Positions 53,232 through 64,000 of a stretch of DNA of 64,000 bases are shown here, piece by piece. Positions within the stretch are counted from its first letter, which is position 1. Every line of letters starts with the position of its first letter. A model generated the notes under the pieces. The model had not been told where the DNA came from and did not search any database. It saw nothing but the letters and a program-made list of their open reading frames with translations. This stretch comes from Tetrahymena thermophila SB210 (Eukaryota > Ciliophora > Oligohymenophorea > Hymenostomatida > Tetrahymenidae), in contig NW_002476414.1 of NCBI RefSeq assembly GCF_000189635.1, forward strand, positions 143,870 through 207,869, given 5' to 3'. The translations under genes were made by a program, and so were the position numbers.

Positions 53232-56200
53232 TCAATAGTGCTTTTAAGGGTAGTTTTATGGTTGTTAGTAGTAAACGGGTTGAACTATTTACATGGGCTA
53301 CATATTTACTTACTAGTATTATGGTTACATCAAGGGTGGTTGAGCAGGCTAGTAAGGATTGACTTAATAGGGTTAATGATTGACTTGTTATTAAGGATAA
53401 GGTTATTGTTGTTGTTAAGGATACAGATTTTATTACAACTGCATAGTTACGTTTTATCCATTTTGGATTGGAGTTTCACCTACTACAGCATTTTAACTTA
53501 TAATAGTAGGTATTGTTTAATCACATTCATCTATTACTTTTACTTACTTGAGTTAATATTTCTACTTGAGCATAGCTCTTCTTTTAGAAACTTAGTTGCA
53601 GCTATAGGTGATGATACCTAAAAATGAGAGACAAACATAAACTACTAAGATTGCTAGGATAACAGCATCTAAAGGATTTACGATATTGTTTAAACTGTCG
53701 CTTGTTGATTTAACAGAACTATTGAAATCATCAGTTGAACAATTTAATTTAGCAATATCAGATAAAGAATTTTTGTAAGATTTGACATTTAAGAAATTCA
53801 TTACACTCAAACCTAGCATTGCAAAGTCAAAGCCAAACTTAACAATTATTAAAAGGATATGGATAGGATCGACTAATTTGCAATAGTCGTAGCAAGAATC
53901 TTCTAAGTCTTTTTTTGTCCACCACCTTCTAATACATTCAGGAGATCTTAAAGTGCAAATAGAAATAGTGCAACCTTCTTTTAAGCAAGGGCAACAGCAA
54001 AAGCTTGTCTTACAGCACCCTCTGCAAGCACAGCACTTACGTTTTATTTGACTAGTGAAGCAGCCCATGAAGAGGAATAGACAATAAATTCCTAAAAAGA
54101 CAACATTTCCAATACATACTTTATATAAATACTAATGGTTGTTGTAATCGCTGACATAGTTAAGAGTTACTTTAATTAAATCAGACATTTAACTTCCTGT
54201 TCTACATTATTAATTCCAAGGCAAGTACTTTCTTTACTAAAGACTAACATTGCTACCAGTTACCAAACCTGGGAAATTAGTTGGGTCTTATCCATTTGCC
54301 TTAAAGAAATTAGCTTTAGAAGTATCTTGAACTTTGGTCCAGTAAACAGTATCGACTTTGCATTTACCATAATAATAATCTATTTAATTTATTCAAAATA
54401 TTATTTAAAGTTAAAAGATTTATTTTAAAATAAAATAATCAATCAATTCTCTCTTAACATTCTTAATCAATGATTATTTAATTTTTTGACTTATTTATTC
54501 TTAATAAAAGATATTAGTGTTTGTTTTACTTTTAGCTGTTTTGTTAATTAAAGTTTGATTTTGTAGTAAACTAAAAATTAGTATAGACTTTTAATAAACT
54601 GTTGTTATTTTGTTTTTCTTTGTTACAAATACTATTGTAAATTATTACTTTACTAATTTTTTTACGATGCAAAATATCTATTTAATTGATTGATTATTTT
54701 AATGCTATTAATTTTTCGAAATATTAAAATATTACCTTTAAGAAGTTTGTAAGGTTTTTGTACTCCATCCCAATAGGCTAAAAAGGAGTCTATGCACATT
54801 CCTTATTGCTCAGAGAGGTAGAGTTCGCTCAAACCTAATTAGTTAGCATTACCTCTTTATAGCCAGAGTCCAGTGGTACCGATTTATTCATCAGTTGGAT
54901 TGACTTAAGATGTAGAAATTGATTATACAGGGCATTTTTAATTTTTTGGAACACAGAAAGCGATTAAAGGATCTGATCCACCACACATTTTTTCGTTCGC
55001 AGGATCTCTGCATTAACCATTAATAAGGAATTTTTATGAAAATTTGTAGCCAGGAAGACGTGTGAAGCAGAGACGAAGAGGATTTCCACTTGCATCTATC
55101 CAATTTTGCATAACTGTTTTAGGAATTGCTTTAACGTTGGCGCATGTTGCAGCCTATGAAGATGAACAAGAGCTTGTTGAAACAGAGCCTCCTGAGCTAG
55201 TGCAGTCACAGCCACTACTCAAACCGCCAAATTGATAAGCCAAAGCAGGTAAATTGGTTTGAGTACATTATCCTGTTTTAGCATCTACTTATGCGACGTC
55301 AATAATAACTTCATTACTCCAGTTAATAGCATATTCTACAAAAATAAATCCCTGCTTGTAGTTAATTCCTGACACAACACTAAGTACTAGTACAACTACT
55401 GATACAATAATAGCTAGAACTGTGAAAAAGCCATTACTGCATCTAAGAGATTTAGGGGATAAGTTGCAGCACATTTATTTGTATATTTGTTTATTTATCT
55501 ATTTGATTTTTTAATACTTTTTAAACTATTATGAGATTGTAAATCAGCTAATACGAATTTAATTAATTTGAAAGATCTCTAAAAAATCGATATCACATAT
55601 TACTGTTCATGATTTTCGAAATTCAATCTTTCATCTGTAATATCTCATTCGAATTCAATGCATTTAACAATAAATTGATTCATAATAAATTTACACCATT
55701 GGAAATTCAAAAAATAATAATAGCTACATTAGCGAAATACATTGATTCTGTCCAAATATGAAATAAAAAACTTGTTATTTAACAATTTATTATAAAAGAT
55801 TTTACTTTTTCCTACAATTTCAAACGGGAGTTTTAATTTTTTAGCAATAAAACCTTAAATCTGAGAAAAAAATTAACAAAAATTTTTAAATAAAATTGAT
55901 TTAAATAAGATATTTAGGAAAAACTTCAAATTTATATGTTTGTTTATTTTTTTGCTTGTTAGATTGATAAAAAAATATGCTTTAGATCATTACATCTAAA
56001 TGCATGCTTATTATCACTTTGATTTGTTCGAGCAAATTTATTAATTAATTTTATATTTAATTAGTTTTTTAAATTTTATTGGAGAAGATAATGTATTGAT
56101 TGTAAACTTAATTATTGTTAGTTGAAAAAATCTAAAGGCAAATAAATAATTTAGTAAATAAATAAAAACAGAAAAAGGTAATTAATCTTATAAACTTCAT

Positions 56201-57236
56201 GATATACATTCGATTTATAATTAAAAGATTTTCTTGTAATATTTGATTGATTTAATATTTGTTAAATCAATTATAAAACCTAAATCTAATCACATAAATT
56301 CTGAATGGAAATTAGTTCATAAATTAATTTATTTGCTAATTAGAATTTCACTAATTTTAGATTAGTTTTTTTGAATTTCTTGTCGTAACTCGAAATTCAT
56401 TAAAGGAGCAATCATAATAAATTATCAGTAGCAATTTTTATTTTTGTAGTTCATTTATTTTTTTCTAAATTTTGAATAAAGACATAAAGCTAGAACAATT
56501 AAATTGTTAATTTGTGAGTTAAAAAACACGTTTATGTAATAAACACAAATAAATAATGGTTTTTTAACAGATTAAAAGAATAAAAATAATATAATTTTCT
56601 GTATTTAAAATCTAAGAGAGATGAATTAGAGATTAGCCTAAAAAAATTTTTAATATTTTATTTATCTCTTTAATTATGAATTCTTGCGATTAATCTAATC
56701 AATGGTATTTACTAAACTTATTTATTTATTTATTAGATCTCTTTCTTATATTAAAATCTATAAATTCAAGCTAAATAACAAATTTTACTCAAACAAATTT
56801 GAATTATGTTTGGTTTTTTTCAAAAATAATCCAATTCAACTAAAATATAAAAAGTTTTCATTGCACTTTACTTGCATTACAGTGTTTGAAAAAATTATTT
56901 AGATTAAATTATTTCACTTACTTTTAAATAATCTTAACAAACCAAACATCTGATTCATTTCTATTAATACTAAAATAGCTTATTAAGATATATTTAATTA
57001 ATTTTAAAGCAAAGCAAATTTATATTTTCTTTTTGAATGTAAATCCTAAAGCAAATTTATAATAATATTTGCTTTCTCATTTTTAGAACTTAGGATTTTG
57101 CTTTTAAAATGGATTTTAAAAAAAGTAATTAGATATCAAAATTATTATTTACATAAAAAATTTGTTTGTTTTATTCTTATTTTTACACTTAATCTTTTTA
57201 TTAAATTTCTAGTAAAATCAAATAAGAAGCTCTAAA
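52817..57236. repeat. Segmental duplication, copy 1
   Basis: This 4.4-kb block aligns with 59727-64000 along its length. It includes the 3' flank, the two-exon membrane-protein gene, and about 1.7 kb of 5' non-coding DNA (matching text such as GTTCATGATTTTCGAAATTC, TTGAATTCTTGCGAT and TCTAGTAAAATCAAATAA). Both copies are in the same orientation. Confidence 0.88.
53232..55474 (-). CDS. Cys-rich four-pass membrane protein, copy 1
   Basis: Exons 54736-55474 and 53232-54379 (1887 nt, 628 aa), phase-1 intron. The N terminus MCCNLSPKSLRCSNG is cytosolic and Cys-rich; helix 1 is about residues 17-38. A large Cys-rich luminal/extracellular domain of about 295 residues follows (CDCTSSGGSVSTSSC, CRDPANEKMCGGSDP, FCVPKNQKCPV). 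Helix 2 is at about 334-358 (VVFLGIYCLFLFMGCF), followed immediately by a cysteine cluster (KRKCCACRGCCKTSFCCCPC) likely to be palmitoylated. A pair of helices (DPIHILLIIVKFGFDFAML; LDAVILAILVVYVCLSFLG) flanks a short loop with NCS/NSS glycosylation sites. The tail is Pro/Tyr/Gln-rich. No known family recognised. The paralogue lies at 60136-62353. Confidence 0.86.
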
Positions 57237-58026
57237 ACAAATTTTTATTAATAAACAAATTAATTAAAATTTTACATATTTTTTTTTATTTAGCAATTTA
57301 TTGAATAAATTTTATTTACAGCTAATTAATTTTGATTTCTATGAAAATAGGTGATTGTATTTACTCATAAAAGTTGATCCATTATAAATTGTTTAATCCT
57401 TTATTAAAATCAATAAAAAATATATTCATTAAAAATAAAGAAACAAGCATAACTTCATTCTAATTTACTCTAAAATTGAATATTTTCCATCGTTCATTAA
57501 TTTATTAAAAATCTTTTAATTCATTTTTAGTCAATTATTAACATCTTTCCTTATTTACCTCTCCTCCAAATTAATTAATATTAAAAATCAAAGAAAATAA
57601 ACAGATATAACTCAAAAATAATTTCATTTATCTTTAATAATTATTTATTTATTTGATTTTATGGTTATTAATTTATTTATTTATTTGATAAAATGATTAT
57701 AAATTTATTTATTTTAATTTTGTTTATTTATTTATTTGTAGATTTATTCATTCATTCATTCATTCATTCATTCATTCATTCATTCATTCATTGTGCCTCC
57801 AAAACCTATTTTGTGTGAAAATATATCAAAATTTGGTGGTATTATTTTTGCTGTACTTTTAAATCATATTTTAATTAAAGCCTGTAGATATGATTAGCCA
57901 AAGACTTTTTAAACTAATATACAAATAATAAATATAATTTATTTTTATCTTAAGCAAACTTCAAATATTTTAATTAGCAAAAAAAATATCTTTTGTCTAA
58001 AAATTTTTTTCAAAATTTCTAAAATT
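55475..58026. other. Divergent intergenic region
   Basis: About 2.55 kb between the membrane-protein gene (-) and the esterase gene (+). The first 1.76 kb is the duplicated 5' flank, conserved with 62354-64000. The remainder is AT-rich spacer with TTTA tracts and an ATTC repeat. No gene recognised. Confidence 0.6.
57745..57792. repeat. (ATTC)n simple repeat
   Basis: About 12 uninterrupted ATTC copies in the spacer upstream of the esterase gene. Confidence 0.93.
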
Positions 58027-59324
58027 ATGAAAAATATACTTTTATTAACATTTTTATTGACTCTCAGTTTTTCTTAGAAAACTCCAATTCCCTTTACTAT
58101 TATTGACACACCTGAAAATGCTAGGTGCTTAGATGGTAGCAAACCAGGAATTTACTATCGTCCAGGAGAGCACAAAAGAAATACTCTCATATATTTAGAA
58201 GGTGTTGGCAATTGTGCAGGTCCTACTGTAGATGACATTCTTGAAAATTGTTATTAAAGATCTTTTACTTTAATTGGTTCGTCTAAATATAGACCTTCGT
58301 TCTTCAATGAATCTGAAATTGAAGGAATTTTCAGAGAAGATGATAAAACTTTTGGAAGATGGAATCTTCTGATTATTCCTACTTGCGAAGGTAATTTGAT
58401 TCAGTTGATATTAAATATTCTAATTTTAGAAAAGTAGTTTATATTAAATGTAATTCTAAGGAAAAAATAAAATATATTAGCTTTAATTATGAGTTAATAA
58501 AGATATATTACTTTAAAAAATCATTTATAATAAAATAGGTGCTACTTATGCAGGAGATGCTTCAGTTTAATATAAAAATACTACTTTGCATTTCAGGGCA
58601 CAAAGAATGCTTGTGTTTATATTTAATTATATGATTAAAAATTATTAGCTAAATTTGAATCATAATGTTATACTATCTGGAAGTTCAGCTGGTGCTTTGG
58701 GTGCCTATTAATATGCAAATTATCTTTAAAAAATATTACCATCAACTGATGTAAGAATAGTTCCTGATTCTGGTTTCTTTTTAGACAGTCCTGAACCCTT
58801 TTAATAAATTGTTTAGGTATTTGGCAACTTTATTAAGAATGATCATTACAAAACTATATTCCCTGAATGCAAGTATTAAACTATTGGCTCTGATTTCTAC
58901 AAATGCATTCTTCCAAAGTATTCTTGGGAATTCATTTAAACAGATGCATTTATTATTGGTTCTTTATATGACAATTGGGCTTTATAGTATATTTATTAAA
59001 TTCCTTGCTACAATCATTTCGATTAGTGTGATCCTGAAACTCTTTAATTTATTTTATCTTATGGAGAAACATATAAGATGCTTCTATCTAATATTTTATC
59101 TAAGAAACCCAATTGGGGTAGTTGGTTGATTAGTTGTGGTTTCCATGATTTGGTCCAAACCAATTGGTATTCAAATAGAAACTTCACAATTCCCAGCTCT
59201 TTTAAATATACAGGTCAAGAATCTTTAGATCAATGGATTAACTATAGGTTTTTAAAATCTAAATAGCGTATTGATTAAGTTCCTTATCCTAATAATAAAA
59301 ACTGCGCTTATTAATACAAATGAT
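58027..59324 (+). CDS. Secreted pectin-acetylesterase/NOTUM-family hydrolase, apparent 3' frameshift
   Basis: Exons 58027-58390 and 58539-59324. MKNILLLTFLLTLSFSQ is a signal peptide. Family motifs: GSKPGIYYRPG, TLIYLEGVGNC, NVILSGSSAGALGAY with nucleophile Ser at about 171, YDNWAL with Asp about 266, and WLISCGFHDLVQTNWY with His about 324, so the Ser-Asp-His triad is present. The family (CE13, plant PAE and animal NOTUM) removes acetyl or acyl groups from polysaccharides or lipidated Wnt; in a ciliate a digestive, secreted or phagosomal role is likely. The oxyanion-hole region reads EGVGN where relatives usually have EGGG/EGGW. After ...KSKQRIDQV the natural ending PYPNNKNCAYQYK-TGA is in the next frame because of one extra T at about 59280-59282; unshifted, the frame runs more than 100 codons into non-coding DNA. 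About 383 aa if shifted. Confidence 0.88.
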
Positions 59325-60135
59325 TACATCTTGTAATTAAATATTTTTTTTACCAAATTATTATTCAATCTTTCATCAGAAAACTAATAAATGTTATTCT
59401 TAATTTCAGGTTGAATTTATTTTGTTTACAATAAAAAAATTAATTTTGTTTAATTCTGAACATAGAAAGTATAAATAAATATTATTTTAGATTAAAAAAG
59501 AAATGTTTATATTTACTTTTAATAAATAAAAAGTAAAATTATTTTTTTTAATTTTTCTTTTAAAATTGAGGAATTTAAGTTAAAAAGCAATAGACAAGCC
59601 AGCAATTTAAATATTTTAGGTCAACTTTATCTTTTGAGTTTTAAAAAAATAAATAAAAACTTTAGTTTAGGTCAATATTAATAAAAAAGATATTTTAAAA
59701 TTAATGAAAATTTTAAAGAAATCACAAATTCAAAAAAATAACTTGAAAATAAAAAAAATGAAAGATTATTATTAAATTTTGAAGTGTTTTAATTATTTTA
59801 CAACATAAATCATTCATTAATTTGTTCATTTTCATATTCTTACTTCTGCTGATAGAAAGTATCAGATAAAAATAAAAAAATTTTATCATTTTAAAATAAT
59901 TAGCATTCAGTATTCGGTTGGCATAATATCTATCCCTAATATTTAGTTGTTTTTAATCGCGAAAATACAAAACTAAATTGAATGAATGAATGAATGAATT
60001 ATTATTTAAATAAATTTAGATTAATGAGAAAATATACTAATATTTTTTAAAATTTGAGATTAGTTTATGCATTGATACATGTATACATGTTGAATAATAG
60101 GTAAGTATTAATTTTTAAAAATGAAAAATGTAATT
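59325..60135. other. Convergent intergenic region
   Basis: About 810 bp between the esterase gene (+) and membrane-protein copy 2 (-). From 59727 it is the left part of segmental duplication copy 2. No gene. Confidence 0.6.
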
Positions 60136-62353
60136 TCAATATTGCTATTAAGGGTAGTTTTGTGGTTGTTAGTAGTAAACGGGTTGAGCTATTTGCATGG
60201 GCTACATATTCATTTATTAGTTTTATTGTTGCATCAAGGGTGGTTGAGCAGGCTAGTAAGGATTGACTTGTTATTAAGGATAAGGATAAGCTTGTTGTTA
60301 AGGATAAAGATTTTATTACAATTGCATAGATACATTTTATCCATTTTAAATTGGAGTTTCACCTACTACAGTAATTTAACTTAGAATAGTAGGTATTGTT
60401 TAATCACATTCATCAATTACTTTTACTTATTTGAGTTGACATTTCTATTTGAGCATAGCTCTTCTTTTAGAAACTTAGTTGCAGATGTAGGTGATGATGC
60501 CTAAAACTGAGAGACAAACATAAACTACTAAGATTGCTAGGACAACAGCATCTAAAGGATGTACTATATTGTTTAGACTGTCACTTGTTGATTAAATAGA
60601 ACTATTGAAATCATCAGTTGAACAATTTAATTTAGCAATATTTGATAAAGAATTTTTGTAAGATTTGACATTTACGAAATTCATTGCACTTAAACCTAGC
60701 ATTGCTAAGTCAAAGCCAAACTTAACAATAACCAAAAGGATATGTATAGGATCGACTAATCTGCAATAATCAAAGCAAGAATCTTCTAAGTCTTTTTTGG
60801 TCCAGCACTTTCTAATGCATTCAGGAGATCTTAAAGTGCAAATAGTAAGAGTGCAACCTTCTCTTAAGCAAGGACAGCAGCATAAGCTTGTCTTACAGCA
60901 ACCTCTACAAGCACAGCATTTACGTTTTATTTGACTAGTGAAGCAGCCCATAAACAGGAATAGACAATAAATTCCTAAAAATACTACATTTCCAATACAG
61001 ACTTTATATAAATACTTGTGGTTATTGTAATCGCTGACATAGTTAAGAGTTACATTAATTAAATCAGACATCTAACTACCTGTTCTACATTGTTAATTCC
61101 AAGGCAAGTATTTTCTTTATTGAAGACTAACATTGCTTCCAGTTACCAAACCAGGGAAATTAGTTGGATCCATTCCATTTGCTTTAAAAAAATTGGCTTT
61201 AGAAGTATCTTGAACCTTATTCCAGTAAACAGTATCGATTTTGCATTTTCCATAATAATAATCTATTTTATTTATTCAAAATATTATTTAAAGTTAAAAT
61301 AAAACATATTTATTTTAAAATAAAAAAATCAATCAATCAATTCTCTCTTCTCATTCTTAATTAATCAAAATTTTATTTTTTTTTGACTTTTTTATTCTTA
61401 ATAAAAACTATTTTATTTTTTAGAAAATTAAAATTTTATTTTGTAGTAAACCAAAAAAAATAATAATAAAAAACTGTTATTCGTGTTTTTATTTATTTTT
61501 CTTTATTATCAACACTATTTATTGGATTTAAATAATTCTTTTATGATATAAAATTTAGAGTTAATTGATTTGATTATTTTAATGCTATTAATTTTGGAAA
61601 TATTAAAATTTTACCTTTAAGAAGTTTGTAAGGTGTTTATACTCCATCCCAATAGGCTTCAAGGGAGTCTATGCACATTCCTTATTGCTCAGAAAGGTAG
61701 AGTTCGCTCAAGCCTAACTAGTTAGCATTACCTCTTTATAACCAAAGTCCAGTGGTGCCGATTTATTCGTCAGTAGGATTGACTTAAGATGTAGAAATTG
61801 ATTATACAGGGCATTTTTAATTATTGGGAACACAGAAAGCGATTAAAGGATTTGATCCACCACACATTTTTTCGTTAGCAGGATCTCTACATTAGCTGTT
61901 AATAAGGAATTTTTCTGAAAATTTGTAGCCAGGAAGACGTGTGAAGCAGAGACGAAGAGGATTTCCGCTAGCATCTATCCAATTTTGCATGGTTGTTTAA
62001 GGAATTGCTTTTACTTTTGAACATGTCGCAGCCTATGAAGAAGAACAAGAGCTTGTTGAAACAGAGCCTCCTGAGCTAGTGCAGTCACAACCACTACTTA
62101 AACCACCAAATTGATAAGCCAAAGCAGGTAAATTTGTTTGGGTACATTATCCTGTTTAAGCATCTACATATGCGACATCAATAATAACTTCATTATTCCA
62201 GTTAACAGCATATTCCACAAAAATAAATCCCTGTTTGTAGTTAACTCCTGAAACAACACTGAGCACTAGTACAACTACTGATACAATTATAGCTAGAACT
62301 GTCAAAAAACCATTACTGCATCTAAGTGATTTAGGTGATAAGTTGCAGCACAT
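60136..62353 (-). CDS. Cys-rich four-pass membrane protein, copy 2
   Basis: Exons 61615-62353 (739 nt, same length as copy 1) and 60136-61262 (1866 nt in total, 621 aa), same phase-1 intron. Topology and cysteine pattern are identical to copy 1: MCCNLSPKSLRCSNGFLTVL, helix 1, Cys-rich ectodomain, helix 2, cluster KRKCCACRGCCKTSLCCCPC, two more helices, Pro/Tyr/Gln tail. The tail is shorter than in copy 1 by a few residues, in a repeat-like stretch. Most differences are conservative substitutions and synonymous changes (including TAA/TAG/CAA swaps for Gln), so both copies are probably functional. Confidence 0.86.
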
Positions 62354-64000
62354 TTATTTGTGTATTTATTTATTTACTTACTTACTTATTTGAGTTATTT
62401 GATTTTTTAATTTAATACTTTTTTAAAATATTATGAGATAGTAAATCAGGTAAATGAATTTAATTAATTTTACAGATCTCTAAAAATTGGATAAAAAATA
62501 TTACTGTTCATTATTTTTTGAAATTCAATCTTTCATCTGTAATTTCTCATTCGAATTCAATACATTTAACACAAAATTGATTGATAATAAATTCTAACCA
62601 TTGGAAATTCAAAAAATAATAACAATGATTAATTTAAAAGTCTCTGCTTGTAATAGCTCAATTATCAATTAGCTAAGCACATTAATTATGTAGTCCAAAT
62701 ATGAAATTCTCTTAAATTTAAAGAAACTTGTTACTTAATATTATATAAAATATTCTACTTTTTCCTTCAATTTCAAAAGGGAATTTAAATACTACAATAT
62801 TAACACCTTAAACCTGAAAAAAAATCAACAAAATTTAAAAAATAAAATTGATTTTAAACAAGATATTTTTGGAAAAACTTCAAATTCGTTTTTTTTGTTA
62901 GTTTGCTTGCTTAATTGCTTGTTTATATGTTTTAATAAAGGAAATATGCTTAAGTTATTACATCTAAATGCATGAATCTAATCAATTTATTTGATTTTTT
63001 CGAACAAATTTATTAATTAAATTTATAATTTAGTTTTTTAAATTTTATTGGTAACGAAAATTTATTGATTGTAAACTTAATTTTATTAGATGAAAAATTT
63101 CATGATATGCATTTAATTTATAGTCAATAGAATATCTTGCAGTATTTGATTGATTTAATTTGTTAGACATTCAATTTTAAAACAAAAATCTAATCACATA
63201 AATTCTGGGTGGAAATAAATTCATCAATCAATTTATTTTTTTATTTATTTCCTTATAGAATTTCATTAATTTTAGATTAGTTTTTTGAATATCTTATCAT
63301 AACTCGAAATTCATAAAGAAAGCAATCGATCATAATAAATTATCAGTAACAATTTTTATTTTTTTGTTCATTTCTTTTTTTACTAAATTTTGAAAAAAAA
63401 CAAGAAAAATTTGAACATAATACTAAATTGTTAATTTATGAATTAATAAAACAGGTTGATTTGACAAATAAAAATAATGGTTTTGAACAGATTACATTAT
63501 ATATTTAAAAATCATATATCTTTCTTTATAAATCTAAAATTTATCAAAGATAAAAAAAGAAATTGATGTAAAAAAATTTTTAATATTTTATTTGTCTCTT
63601 TAATTTTGAATTCTTGCAATAAAGCCATTTATTTATTAGATTTTTTTCTTATATTTTAATCTAGCAATTCAAACTAAATTATAAATTTTACTCAAGCAAA
63701 TTTCTAATTTTATTACTATTGCAAGTAAAATTATAACATTAGAATTATGTTTGATTTATTTAAAAAATAATCTAATTTAAATAAGATATAAACAGTTTAT
63801 AATGCACCTTACTTGCATTACATTTGGTATAATCATTTAGATTAAATTTTTTCAAAATTTTTTGGGAGTTTCTAAACAAATTAAAAGTAATTAGTTAGAT
63901 ATCAATGCTTTTATTTACAGAAAATATAGTTGGTTTTTCTCTTATTTATACACAAATTTTTTACCCAATTTCTAGTAAAATCAAATAACAAACTCTTAAA
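62354..64000. other. Upstream region of membrane-protein copy 2
   Basis: About 1.65 kb to the window edge, the duplicated 5' flank. It contains no convincing ORF but stays recognisably similar to 55475-57236, so it probably holds the 5' UTR and promoter. Confidence 0.6.

Larger units (their letters stand above)
59727..64000. repeat. Segmental duplication, copy 2 (runs off the window)
   Basis: Direct-orientation copy of 52817-57236; similarity continues to the last base of the window. Coding exons are the most similar; the tail-coding end and the non-coding flanks have many small indels. Confidence 0.88.

Noticed and set aside
53238-53621. + strand ORF of 127 codons and similar one at 60121-60384
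   Set aside because: They lie antisense to the Pro/Tyr/Gln tail of the membrane-protein genes and are by-products of its codon use.
1-64000. Chromosome end or breakage site (telomere repeats GGGGTT/CCCCAA, Tetrahymena Cbs)
   Set aside because: No telomeric tract and no good match to the breakage sequence was seen on either strand.

Overview
The window reads as macronuclear DNA of a ciliate, most probably Tetrahymena (T. thermophila or a close relative). It is extremely AT-rich. Every convincing gene is full of in-frame TAA and TAG codons where glutamine is expected, and every gene ends at TGA. Introns are short, AT-rich and GT...AG. Under the standard code the genes shatter into small ORFs, so all gene models here were read with TAA/TAG = Gln and hand-placed splice sites checked for phase. 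No telomere repeats, rRNA or tRNA genes were seen.

Layout. 0-14 kb: a probable N-myristoylated protein of unknown function (67-1383, -), a B-box zinc finger plus seven-WD40 protein in three exons (3785-6594, -), a 923-aa Gln/Asn-rich protein (8067-10838, +) and a seven-exon homologue of the ER membrane protein STIMATE/TMEM110 (11811-13392, +). 14-37.4 kb: a tandem cluster of four paralogous leucine-rich-repeat genes on the - strand. In these, each LRR of 30 residues is one exon of exactly 90 nt between phase-2 introns; the genes hold 17, 13, 12 and 13 such exons between conserved first and last exons. One copy carries a two-exon amplification, a small inverted-repeat transposon, a hairpin-rich poly(A)-ended insert and a lost start codon.

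37.8-52 kb: an unrecognised 528-aa protein (-), the axonemal radial-spoke adaptor CFAP206/FAP206 (+, with an apparent 1-nt frameshift near the C terminus), a coiled-coil outer-dynein-arm docking-complex protein of the ODA1/CCDC114/CCDC63 family (-, seven exons), a FAM227-like protein (+) and a small basic protein (+). The first two of the ciliary genes, and probably the FAM227-like gene, would serve motile cilia. 52.8-64 kb: a 4.3-4.4 kb segmental duplication holding two copies of a Cys-rich four-pass membrane protein gene (-), separated by a secreted pectin-acetylesterase/NOTUM-like hydrolase gene (+), which also shows an apparent frameshift at its 3' end.

The most interesting part is the LRR cluster. 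It is a readable record of exon-by-exon repeat expansion, contraction, splice-site repair and transposon insertion in four sister genes. Gene models are inferences from splice consensus, phase and homology; no transcript data were available.
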